Of a stretch of DNA of 12,547 bases, positions 1 through 6,525 are shown piece by piece. Under the pieces are notes generated by a model that was not told where the DNA came from, did no database searches, and saw only the letters and a program-made list of their open reading frames with translations. This DNA comes from Candidatus Omnitrophota bacterium. GTDB taxonomy: Bacteria > Omnitrophota > Gorgyraeia > Gygaellales > Profunditerraquicolaceae. Both the position numbers and the translations under genes were made by a program. The stretch lies in the NCBI GenBank assembly GCA_020052635.1, contig JAGVOR010000087.1:1-12547 (forward strand), in the 5' to 3' direction. How positions within the stretch are numbered: the first letter of the stretch is position 1; every line of letters begins with the position of its first letter.

Positions 1-162
1 CGGATCCAGAACGGATTGCGCTGCCTCTAGCTTGGATTTAAAATGCTCAGCAGATTTGATGAAATACGGGTGAGTTTTAGGGTAAGAAAAAGCGTTGGTC
101 AGCGTAACTCTTAAGGCGCGGAAAAATTCTTCGATAATTATTTCTTTATTCACAATTATCAT
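1..162 (-). CDS. 5' part of an unidentified protein, cut by the window edge
   Basis: An open frame of 54 codons begins with ATG at 162 and is still open at base 1, so the C-terminal part lies outside the window. The visible sequence starts MIIVNKEIIIEEFFRALRV and continues with a Tyr-Pro-Lys-Thr-His-Pro-Tyr segment, then a Lys/Ala/Glu-rich stretch that looks helical. It has no signal peptide, membrane segment or Cys motif. The family is not recognised. The 'YPKTHPYF' pattern resembles short N-terminal helical regions seen ahead of some signalling domains, but that is only an impression. It lies beyond a strong terminator, so it is probably a separate transcription unit. No clear Shine-Dalgarno precedes the ATG, and the frame stays open further upstream, so the start is uncertain. 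Confidence 0.55.
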   Translation of the reverse strand, partial: MIIVNKEIIIEEFFRALRVTLTNAFSYPKTHPYFIKSAEHFKSKLEAAQSVLDP

Positions 163-192
163 TTTACAACTAAATGACTCTATCGGCAACTA

Positions 193-239
193 AAAATAAA
201 AGTGCCGCGCTAAGAATACTAACGCGGCACTTTTATTTT
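193..239. terminator. Strong bidirectional rho-independent terminator
   Basis: A perfect 17-bp inverted repeat pairs bases 193-209 (AAAATAAAAGTGCCGCG) with 223-239, around a 13-nt loop. The stem has a GC-rich core (GTGCCGCG) flanked by A-rich and T-rich arms, so it gives a hairpin followed by a U tract on either strand. It lies about 20 nt beyond the stop codon at 261 of the glutamate-synthase-like gene, so its obvious role is to end that minus-strand transcript. It also separates that gene from the partial gene at the left edge. Confidence 0.9.
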
Positions 240-260
240 CATAATACCCTTTACCGACAA

Positions 261-1901
261 TTAACTTTTCATTATTTTCTTGGCTTTATCATCCGCTGCA
301 TCGGTAATGAAGGTAACTTGCGTCTCCTTCTCGGTTTCACGATTAGCCGAGAAAATATCACAGCGGCTAATCGACTTCAGGGTGAATCTTCTGGCACCGG
401 CCATTAACTGCTGTAACCCCGCGGCTAATTTATCCGCGAGCGTCCAGAAAGCTACCGCCCCTAAAGGTACGTTCTTCATTTCATCTTTGCCGACTTTCTT
501 TTGCAGGTCATAATAACCGGCAAAAAGCTCCTGGGGCGTAGTCCCGAATTCCGCTACTGACGCCGGAAGCTTATCCCAGCTGCCGCTAACCTTGGCTTTT
601 ACTGAAGGATTGATCACCCCTTCAATATTAGAGCCCAAATACGCCGGGATCATTAAAGCCCGCCCCATGCAAACCAGTTTGGTATAAGGAGCGCCTAATG
701 CCAAGGCTTTGAAAATATGGTCCTCGCGGGCCAGGCCTCCGGCAAAAGCCATATCCACTACCTTTTTGCCTTTTTTCGCCAGGATCTGGGCATATTCATA
801 AGCTTTGGCATGCAAAAGCAGGGAAGGAACACCCCAGGTCTCCATCATATTCCAGGGGCTCATTCCGGTTCCGCCGCCTGAACCATCGATCGTCAAAAGA
901 TCAAGCTTAGCATCCGAGGCATATTTAATCGACATCGCCAAAGCCTCCATACCGTAAGAGCCGGTTTTTAAGGAAATCCTTTTGTAACCGATCTTACGTA
1001 AATATTTTACCGCTTTCATAAAACTTGTTTCGATCTGGCCCTCCGAAGAAAGGCTGGTATAACCCAGGCGGCTATGGCGGGCGATAGATTTAATCGAACC
1101 GGACTTAAACGCCTCCTGGACCTCCGGGATAGTCGGATCCGGGTCAACCACATATCCGCGTTTTTTAAGGAACTGGGCATACTCAAGGTTGGTAACCTGG
1201 ATTTCCCCGCCGATGCATTTGGCGCCTTGCCCCCACTTTAATTCGATGACCACCTTATCCCCGTATTTTTCGATCACGTATTCAGCCACTCCGTTACGGG
1301 TATCCTCCACATTCATCTGCACGATAATCGCCCCATATCCGTCATAATAACGCAGGAAGGTTTCAACCCGGCGGTCTAATTCCGGAGCCTTGATAATTTT
1401 ACCGTTCTTTATTTCTGCCTGTTTATCGATACCGACAACATTCTCGCCAACCACAATCGGCACACCGACTAAAGCCGCACCGGTAGCAAAAGACTCCCAG
1501 TATTTAGCGGCAACGAAAGTTGAACCCAAAGCCCCGGTCATGATCGGAACCTTGAATTTAGTTTTAATTGTCTGACCGAACTCTCCTTCGATATTGACAT
1601 TGGGAAAGATACAATCATCTTCGGAGTTCGTCAACCCCTTAGGCAGGCCGGTTGCTCCATAGTTATAACCATTAATCCTTAATGAATTATAGGAAACTCC
1701 GACATGTGTGGTATTGGCGCTTCCAGCGGTAGTAAAGCTATAATCCCGGGGATACAAAAGTTTTCTTCCTTTTAAGCTGGAAAGCCAGGTTTCGCATTTA
1801 CCCATACAATCGACACGGCAAAGAGTACACAGCCCGCTTTCTGCGGGATTACCCCGGTTAACCGTTCCCAGGGCATCATTAGTTTTCGGCCATTGAATCA
1901 T
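261..1901 (-). CDS. Divergent glutamate-synthase-like FMN-binding oxidoreductase with N-terminal Cys cluster
   Basis: This 546-aa protein matches the FMN/glutamate-synthase central-domain family (GltB-like, stand-alone type). Landmarks are GQGAK (224-228), DGSGGGTG (339-346; usually DGxDGGTG), AGGLAR (387-392, phosphate binding), KALALGA (398-404) and a C-terminal AGARRFTLKSISR (501-513) typical of the short family. There is no glutaminase domain, so true glutamate synthase activity would need a separate amidotransferase. An N-terminal CxxCxxxCxxxC (C25, C28, C32, C36) could bind an Fe-S cluster. I do not see the usual [3Fe-4S] cysteines after the FMN domain; the remaining cysteines are scattered (C97, C229, C411, C514). 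The start is supported by AGGGAG (bases 1909-1914 as complement) 7 nt before the ATG. It lies downstream of nfnB, a GltD homologue, which suggests a possible electron-donor partnership. The substrate is unknown; glutamate synthase-like or N-methylglutamate synthase-like roles are both possible. Confidence 0.85.
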   Translation of the reverse strand: MIQWPKTNDALGTVNRGNPAESGLCTLCRVDCMGKCETWLSSLKGRKLLYPRDYSFTTAGSANTTHVGVSYNSLRINGYNYGATGLPKGLTNSEDDCIFPNVNIEGEFGQTIKTKFKVPIMTGALGSTFVAAKYWESFATGAALVGVPIVVGENVVGIDKQAEIKNGKIIKAPELDRRVETFLRYYDGYGAIIVQMNVEDTRNGVAEYVIEKYGDKVVIELKWGQGAKCIGGEIQVTNLEYAQFLKKRGYVVDPDPTIPEVQEAFKSGSIKSIARHSRLGYTSLSSEGQIETSFMKAVKYLRKIGYKRISLKTGSYGMEALAMSIKYASDAKLDLLTIDGSGGGTGMSPWNMMETWGVPSLLLHAKAYEYAQILAKKGKKVVDMAFAGGLAREDHIFKALALGAPYTKLVCMGRALMIPAYLGSNIEGVINPSVKAKVSGSWDKLPASVAEFGTTPQELFAGYYDLQKKVGKDEMKNVPLGAVAFWTLADKLAAGLQQLMAGARRFTLKSISRCDIFSANRETEKETQVTFITDAADDKAKKIMKS

Positions 1902-1962
1902 GAATATTCTCCCTTTCTTTATTTTTAATCAGATTATGCCTAAAAATAAGGCAGTACACCTC

Positions 1963-1999
1963 AAAAAAAATAGACGTCCGTTTAAGTTTTCAGACGTCT
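1963..1999 (-). terminator. Rho-independent terminator or attenuator in the nfnB to gltB-like spacer
   Basis: On the minus strand AGACGTC (1999-1993) pairs with GACGTCT (1978-1972). The stem can be extended inward by a U-G and a G-C pair, to 9 bp with a 10-nt loop. It is followed by one A and a run of eight T (bases 1970-1963). It ends the nfnAB transcript. Because a promoter lies upstream of it and the next start codon about 60 nt downstream, it could also act as an attenuator for the gltB-like gene. Confidence 0.75.
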
Positions 2000-2037
2000 T
2001 TGTCCTCGACCGCTTTAATCAACTTTATCTTCGGCAT
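1990..2037 (-). CDS. Possible 15-codon leader peptide
   Basis: A mini-ORF, ATG at 2037 to TGA at 1990-1992, encodes MPKIKLIKAVEDKDV. Its last codons and stop lie in the left arm of the terminator hairpin, so a ribosome finishing it would melt that arm, as in translation-coupled attenuation. Against it: no Shine-Dalgarno is visible, the ATG lies at the edge of a hairpin loop, and the peptide is only moderately enriched in one amino acid (4 Lys of 15). Chance occurrence is quite possible. Confidence 0.25.
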   Translation of the reverse strand: MPKIKLIKAVEDKDV

Positions 2038-2050
2038 CTTTGCCAAAGAT
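2027..2050 (-). other. Leader hairpin upstream of the terminator
   Basis: On the minus strand ATCTTTGGC (2050-2042) pairs with GCCGAAGAT (2035-2027) as a 9-bp stem containing one U-G pair, with a 6-nt loop. It lies just downstream of the predicted transcription start (about 2068) and upstream of the terminator. I do not recognise a known riboswitch class. It may be a structural element of the leader. Confidence 0.45.
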
Positions 2051-2074
2051 TTAGGGTGTCTAAATTATATGGCT

Positions 2075-2102
2075 ATAATAATACTTAAGAAAAAATTGTC
2101 AA
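2075..2102 (-). promoter_or_regulatory. Sigma-70-like promoter for the gltB-like gene
   Basis: On the minus strand a perfect TTGACA (-35, bases 2102-2097) is followed after 16 nt by TATTAT (-10, bases 2080-2075; five of six matches to TATAAT). The predicted start of transcription is near 2068, which leaves an untranslated leader of about 165 nt before the gltB-like ATG at 1901. The promoter lies directly after the nfnB stop codon and upstream of the terminator at 1999-1963. Confidence 0.6.
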
Positions 2103-2115
2103 GCATTATCAGTCC

Positions 2116-3540
2116 CTAAACCTGCTTAATGAACGAATCGATCATTGCCCGCGCGGCGGCTTTAGCCATCCCCATCGCCTCGATGATCGTACCTTCCCCG
2201 CCGACAATATCCCCTCCGGCATAAACCCCGGGGATAGAGGTCTCCATGGTCTGCGGGTTGACGATAAGGTCTCGATCCTGATTAATCTTTAACTGGGGCG
2301 TGGCATTAATTAAAACCTGATTGGCGGATAAGCCCACGGCAATTACACACAGGTCGCAATCCAGCTCAAACTCGCTCCCGGGAATAATTACCGGCCTCCT
2401 CCTGCCGGAATTATCCGGTGCCCCTAATTCGCTCCTCAAGCAAACTAATTTCCCAAGCGCCCCCTGATCATCTCCGATAAACTCTTTAGGCTGAACTAAA
2501 AATCCAAACTTGACCCCCTCTTCTTTGGCGTGCTCGATTTCCAGGCGCCGGGCAGGCATCTCGGTTTCCGTGCGCCGGTAAATTACGGTAGTATTTAACG
2601 GCAAGCCGTTGATCTTCTGCAACCTCAAAGCGACTCTAGCAGCATCCATGGCGCTGTTACCTCCACCGACAATTAAAACATTCCTGCCGATATTAACCGG
2701 GGTATGGAATTCCGGGAACTTATAGGCCGACATTAAATTTATGCGGGTCAGAAATTCATTTACCGAATAAATATTACAAAGGTTTTCCCCTTTAATTTTT
2801 AGAAAACCCGGGACTCCCGCCCCTAACCCCAAAAAAATACTGCTATATCCCCGGTCAAATAACTGCGTCAAGGTGGCGGTTTTACCAACCAGAAAATTAG
2901 GAAAAAAATTTACGCCCAGCCGTTTAAGATAGTCAATCTCAAAATCCAAAACATCCCAGGGCAGCCGAAAAGGCGGGATACCATAGCGTAAAACCCCGCC
3001 GGTTTTATGCAGGCTTTCAAAAATATCAACGCGTACTCCTTTGCGGGCCAATTCTCCGGCACAGCATAAGCCGGCCGGGCCGCTGCCGACCACCGCCACT
3101 TTAAACCGGGAAAATTTTTCTTCTTTTTCCACCGGAACATCCAGATGATTGTTCTTGCCGTAATCCCCAACAAACCTCTCCAGAAAATGAATATTAATCG
3201 CTTCCGGAGAGGCAAAAACCGCATCCTTTTTAGTTAAAACGCAAGCCTTACGGCACTGATATTCTGCCGGACACACCCTGCCGCAGATCGAAGGAAAATT
3301 ATTCTTCTGGCGGATCGTAAAATATGCCTGTGCGTAATCCTTCTGCCGGATATAGTAAATAAATTTCTTGATATCGATATTGACCGGGCAGGCGCTGATA
3401 CAAACCGGATTTTTGCATTGCAGGCAGCGCGTGGATTCCGCAATTGCCTCCTCCTGCGTATATCCCCGTATGACCTCTTCGAAATTACCCGTCCTTAATT
3501 CCACGGGGGCTTCTTTAACTTTTACCGGCTCTTGAATCAT
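2116..3540 (-). CDS. nfnB: NfnB: NADPH-binding large subunit of NADH-dependent ferredoxin:NADP+ oxidoreductase
   Basis: This 474-aa protein belongs to the GltD/NfnB family. It is the catalytic subunit that bifurcates electrons from two NADPH to ferredoxin and, via NfnA, to NAD+. The N-terminal Fe-S domain has two cysteine sets, C39/C42/C47/C51 and C86/C90/C96/C100, for two [4Fe-4S] clusters. The FAD Rossmann motif is GSGPAG at 152-157, the NADP(H) motif is VGGGNSAMDAA (291-301), and the C-terminal FAD motif is YAGGDIVGGEGTIIEA (440-455). Length is normal for NfnB. Its ATG overlaps the nfnA stop by 4 nt (ATGA), a strong sign of co-translation and of a heterodimer. A GltD role with the neighbouring GltB-like protein is the main alternative, but the NfnA partner directly upstream favours Nfn. 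The protein is cytoplasmic. Confidence 0.92.
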   Translation of the reverse strand: MIQEPVKVKEAPVELRTGNFEEVIRGYTQEEAIAESTRCLQCKNPVCISACPVNIDIKKFIYYIRQKDYAQAYFTIRQKNNFPSICGRVCPAEYQCRKACVLTKKDAVFASPEAINIHFLERFVGDYGKNNHLDVPVEKEEKFSRFKVAVVGSGPAGLCCAGELARKGVRVDIFESLHKTGGVLRYGIPPFRLPWDVLDFEIDYLKRLGVNFFPNFLVGKTATLTQLFDRGYSSIFLGLGAGVPGFLKIKGENLCNIYSVNEFLTRINLMSAYKFPEFHTPVNIGRNVLIVGGGNSAMDAARVALRLQKINGLPLNTTVIYRRTETEMPARRLEIEHAKEEGVKFGFLVQPKEFIGDDQGALGKLVCLRSELGAPDNSGRRRPVIIPGSEFELDCDLCVIAVGLSANQVLINATPQLKINQDRDLIVNPQTMETSIPGVYAGGDIVGGEGTIIEAMGMAKAAARAMIDSFIKQV

Positions 3541-4361
3541 AATTTAAGCTTACAAATATGTTTTTCTTGGACGCTATAGACCTTATTCCTTTTTTCCAGT
3601 TCATCCCAATCCACGCCGCTTGCGTCGAAATCCGGGCCGTCAACACAACTGAATTTCACATCGCCAAAAACGCTCACCCGGCAGCAGCCGCACATGCCGG
3701 TAGCATCCACCATCAGCGCGTTGAGCGAAACTAAAGTCCGGGTATTATATTCTTTACTGACCATGGCCGCCATTTTCATCATCGGGATCGGCCCCACCGC
3801 ATAAATTAAATCATACTTATCCTTACTTAACAGATCTTTGAGCATCTCGGTGGTAAAGCCTTTCTGGCCGTAAGAACCGTCATCGGTCATAATATAAATA
3901 CGGTCAGAAATATTTTTAAGCTCCTCCTCTAAAATCAAAAGCTCCTTATTCCGGGAACCCAGAATCGTAGTAATCTGGTTACCAGCCTGTTTTAAGGCCC
4001 TGGCCACCGGTAAAATTTCAGCGATCCCCACTCCCCCACCTACTAAAATAATCTTTCCATAATTTTTAATCTCCGTGGGATGGCCTAGCGGGCCGACCAA
4101 AGCATATAAACTATCACCGACCTTAAGCCGCGAGAGAATTTGGGTGGTAAAACCTGCCTCCTGATAAATCAACTGGATACTGCCGGTGTTAATATCTTTA
4201 TCCACGATGGTTAGCGGAATCCGTTCACCTTTTTCATCCGCCATCACAACGACAAATTGACCAGCTTGAGCCTTTAGCGCAATTTCAGGAGCAAAAATAT
4301 CTATGCGTACGATCCTTAAACCACTAACATCTGCCAATATACTTTTCTTTAATATCTTCAT
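3537..4361 (-). CDS. nfnA: NfnA: FAD/NAD(H) and [2Fe-2S] subunit of NADH-dependent ferredoxin:NADP+ oxidoreductase
   Basis: This 274-aa protein belongs to the ferredoxin-NADP reductase / dihydroorotate dehydrogenase electron-transfer family. RIPLTIVD (47-54) is the FAD-binding strand, GGGVGIAEILP (108-118) the nucleotide-binding glycine loop, and VGPIPMMKM (189-197) the usual C-terminal NAD-domain signature. The [2Fe-2S] region has D219 followed by C224, C227 and C239, the unusual Asp-plus-three-Cys arrangement known for NfnA. This argues against a plain dihydroorotate dehydrogenase subunit. It supplies the NAD(H) half of the bifurcating NfnAB complex. The gene follows hydG by 43 nt. A TATAAT 8 nt upstream of the ATG suggests its own, nearly leaderless, promoter. 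Confidence 0.92.
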   Translation of the reverse strand: MKILKKSILADVSGLRIVRIDIFAPEIALKAQAGQFVVVMADEKGERIPLTIVDKDINTGSIQLIYQEAGFTTQILSRLKVGDSLYALVGPLGHPTEIKNYGKIILVGGGVGIAEILPVARALKQAGNQITTILGSRNKELLILEEELKNISDRIYIMTDDGSYGQKGFTTEMLKDLLSKDKYDLIYAVGPIPMMKMAAMVSKEYNTRTLVSLNALMVDATGMCGCCRVSVFGDVKFSCVDGPDFDASGVDWDELEKRNKVYSVQEKHICKLKL

Positions 4362-4369
4362 AACTAAGT

Positions 4370-4398
4370 ATTATAGTCCCTTAAAACAAAAATCCCAA
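4370..4398 (-). promoter_or_regulatory. Possible near-leaderless promoter for nfnAB
   Basis: On the minus strand TTGGGA (4398-4393, four of six matches to TTGACA) is separated by exactly 17 nt from a perfect TATAAT (4375-4370). Only 8 nt lie between the -10 box and the nfnA ATG, so transcription would start at or next to the start codon. This would let nfnAB be expressed apart from the upstream hydrogenase and maturase genes. No strong Shine-Dalgarno is present at the normal distance. Confidence 0.45.
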
Positions 4399-4404
4399 AC
4401 AAAA

Positions 4405-5793
4405 TCAAACAAATTCATCCCGTACCCCGCGATCAATATGCGCGAAAATATTCCTAAGCAACCTTTGATCGTTCTGGTTTAGTTCCCGACTTAACCGATT
4501 AATCATCTGTTCTCCGGATGCCCTTACTTTATCAGACGCGAAATCTAGCAAGTATTCCTTTAAAGTCGCAAGAGCGTTTAAGCTACATTTGCCCTTAATC
4601 GTCCCCGGTTTAGCCAGTTGCATAAAAGCTTCGCCTGTTCTTTCCATGCGATAGCAGGCAGCACAAAAAGAAGGTATATAATCATGCGCAATCAAAGAAG
4701 CTATTATTTCATCTAGGCTACGGTGATCGCCAAGAGAAAACTGTCCGCCAGCCTGTTCTTGTGCGCTCACAGAATAACCTCCTGGAGAAGTCCTGGATTC
4801 GGCGCTAATCTGAGAGACCCCTAAACTTAAAAGCGAATCGCGCATTTGAGGAGTCTCACGGGTAGACATAATAATCCCGGTATAAGGCACAGAAAGCCTT
4901 AAAACCGCAACTATCTTCTTAAACTCATTGTCGGAAATTTTATATGGAGGATGTAAAGATAGCTCTGAACCCTCTGCCGGCTCAATGCGCGGCACAGAAA
5001 TAGTATGCGGCCCGACTTTAAATTTCTCTTCCATATGCTCAACATGACTAAGCAGGCCTAAAACCTCAAAACGATAGTCATATAAACCGAACAGGGCGCC
5101 GATACCTATATCATCTATGCCTGCGGTAAAGGCGCGATCAACTGCATCGATCCGATTATCAGGATCACTCTTGGGCCCCCTAAGATGCATAGAACGATAA
5201 GTTTGCTCATGATAAGTCTCCTGAAAGATCTGATAAGTGCCTATCCCGGATCGTTTAAGCTTCTTAAAATCATTGACGCTCAAGGGAGCGCAATTAATAT
5301 TAATTCTTTTAATTTTATTTCTGCTCACTTCTGCCGCATAAATAGTTCTAATTGCTTCAAGATAATAGTCTATGCTGGATTTTGCTTTCGGCGCATCCTC
5401 ACCGCAAACCATCAATATCCTTTTATGTCCTCGGCTTAAGAGCCATTCAGTTTCTGATTTAATTTCAGATACGCTTAAGGCTTTACGCTTAATTGACAAG
5501 TTATCTGATTTAAACGCACAATAAAGACAGTTATTTAAACAAAAATTGCTGATATAAAGCGGGGCGAATAAAACCACCCGTTTACCGTAAATCTCCTCTT
5601 TTACAAAACTAGCTGCGGTAAATATCTTATCAATAGAGTCAGCATCCTGGGCTGTAAGGAGGATTGCAGATTCTTCCAGCGTAAGCCTCTTTAAGGACTT
5701 ACTTTTATTAATAATCTTGTCAATTTTACGGCTATCGGTATCTACGGCGCCCAATAGTAAATTATTTATTCTCTCTTCATTAATCTGCTTCAT
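4405..5793 (-). CDS. hydG: HydG: radical-SAM tyrosine lyase of [FeFe]-hydrogenase maturation
   Basis: This 462-aa protein has normal HydG length and architecture. HydG cleaves tyrosine to p-cresol and dehydroglycine, converts the latter to CO and CN-, and builds an Fe(CO)2CN synthon. The radical-SAM motif is CLNNCLYC (C85, C89, C92; CX3CX2C). The C-terminal auxiliary cluster motif is CAAC followed after exactly 22 residues by C403 (C377, C380, C403), the CX2CX22C pattern specific to HydG rather than to ThiH. The segment GPHTISVPR (261-269) contains the His (H263) expected near the labile iron. AAGGG about 7 nt before the ATG supports the start. The gene follows rex by 17 nt and precedes nfnA. 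No HydF and no [FeFe] hydrogenase are present here, so its client is either encoded elsewhere or not a conventional one. This symbol must not be confused with the 'HydG' gamma subunit of sulfhydrogenases. Confidence 0.93.
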   Translation of the reverse strand: MKQINEERINNLLLGAVDTDSRKIDKIINKSKSLKRLTLEESAILLTAQDADSIDKIFTAASFVKEEIYGKRVVLFAPLYISNFCLNNCLYCAFKSDNLSIKRKALSVSEIKSETEWLLSRGHKRILMVCGEDAPKAKSSIDYYLEAIRTIYAAEVSRNKIKRININCAPLSVNDFKKLKRSGIGTYQIFQETYHEQTYRSMHLRGPKSDPDNRIDAVDRAFTAGIDDIGIGALFGLYDYRFEVLGLLSHVEHMEEKFKVGPHTISVPRIEPAEGSELSLHPPYKISDNEFKKIVAVLRLSVPYTGIIMSTRETPQMRDSLLSLGVSQISAESRTSPGGYSVSAQEQAGGQFSLGDHRSLDEIIASLIAHDYIPSFCAACYRMERTGEAFMQLAKPGTIKGKCSLNALATLKEYLLDFASDKVRASGEQMINRLSRELNQNDQRLLRNIFAHIDRGVRDEFV

Positions 5794-5810
5794 TCTAGGC
5801 CCTTTACTAC

Positions 5811-6443
5811 TTATTTTACTTTTGTCCTAATTAAGACATTAACGAAATAGATAAGATTTTCCAGTTCTACCTCGAGATTCACGTTGTTAATCAGGCAATC
5901 ACCATTCCCCCGCAGTTGTATCGGGGCAAAATTTAATATACCCTTAATTCCTGTCGAAAACATAGTGTCAGCTACTTGCTGAGCTGCCGCAGCCGGGACC
6001 GTGATAATCCCAATTCTAATATTATTCTTGCGCACAAATTCCGGTAGAGCTTCTAAGGGGAAAGCGGAGATTTTTTCATGGTGTTTAAATTTTGATGCGT
6101 CTATATCAAAAGCAGCGACAATCTTTATCCCTTCTTTTTCAAAACCAGAATAATGCGTAAGAGCGCTCCCCAGCTTTCCTAGACCAACAATTACCACTTT
6201 TTGCAATTCATCTTTGCCAAGAATAGTATTGATCTTTTCAATCAGCTCATCAATCTTATAGCCACCGCGTTTGTTTCCCGAGATATCAAAAATAGAAAAA
6301 TCCTTACGCACCTGAGACGAAGTTACCTCTACGGCATCAGCTAAATTATCCGAAAAAATCCGTACAAAACCCATTGACCTAAGGCGATAAAGCGCGCTCT
6401 TATATTTAGAAAGCCGCATAATACAAAGTTTATTTGTTTTCAT
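5811..6443 (-). CDS. rex: Rex redox-sensing transcriptional repressor
   Basis: This 210-aa protein has the Rex layout. An N-terminal winged helix-turn-helix (about residues 11-75) contains the family signature VTSSQVRKDFS (40-50) and a GGYKIDEL wing (60-67). A Rossmann NAD(H) domain follows with VVIVGLGKLGSAL (83-95), an acidic strand end (AFDID, 111-115) and a C-terminal swapped helix. Rex binds DNA when NAD+ predominates and releases it when NADH rises, so it typically de-represses fermentative and H2-evolving genes. A matching operator stands in front of the hydrogenase genes at the right edge of the window. The gene lies 82 nt after the HypC-HydE fusion and 17 nt before hydG. Start choice is uncertain: a second ATG at codon 9 would also leave an intact DNA-binding domain, and neither has a strong Shine-Dalgarno. 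Confidence 0.9.
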   Translation of the reverse strand: MKTNKLCIMRLSKYKSALYRLRSMGFVRIFSDNLADAVEVTSSQVRKDFSIFDISGNKRGGYKIDELIEKINTILGKDELQKVVIVGLGKLGSALTHYSGFEKEGIKIVAAFDIDASKFKHHEKISAFPLEALPEFVRKNNIRIGIITVPAAAAQQVADTMFSTGIKGILNFAPIQLRGNGDCLINNVNLEVELENLIYFVNVLIRTKVK

Positions 6444-6525
6444 ATTGTAAGTTTACCTAAATTCTAACTACTGCTTTTTCGCTTTTGCTTCTAACCTCGA
6501 TTTCCATAATTACGATCTACTATAT

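Noticed and set aside
147-158. A TTGTGAA half-site (minus strand) at the start of the partial left gene, as a second Rex operator.
   Set aside because: The second half of the palindrome is missing, and the motif lies inside the predicted coding sequence after the ATG.
174-407. Plus-strand 77-codon ORF over the left terminator and the end of the gltB-like gene.
   Set aside because: It translates the terminator hairpin and the antisense of a well-supported coding region, so it is a shadow frame.
1900-2088. Plus-strand 62-codon ORF in the spacer between nfnB and the gltB-like gene.
   Set aside because: It runs through the minus-strand promoter, hairpin and terminator, has no family resemblance, and its composition follows those elements.
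4405-5793. Interpretation of the HydG gene as ThiH (thiamine tyrosine lyase) or another related radical-SAM enzyme.
   Set aside because: The C-terminal CX2CX22C motif, the GPHTISVPR segment and the neighbouring HydE domain all fit HydG. No thiamine genes are nearby.
6457-6507. A 16-codon minus-strand ORF (MEIEVRSKSEKAVVRI) in the 82-nt spacer between the HypC-HydE gene and rex.
   Set aside because: No Shine-Dalgarno, no recognisable family, and a length expected by chance.
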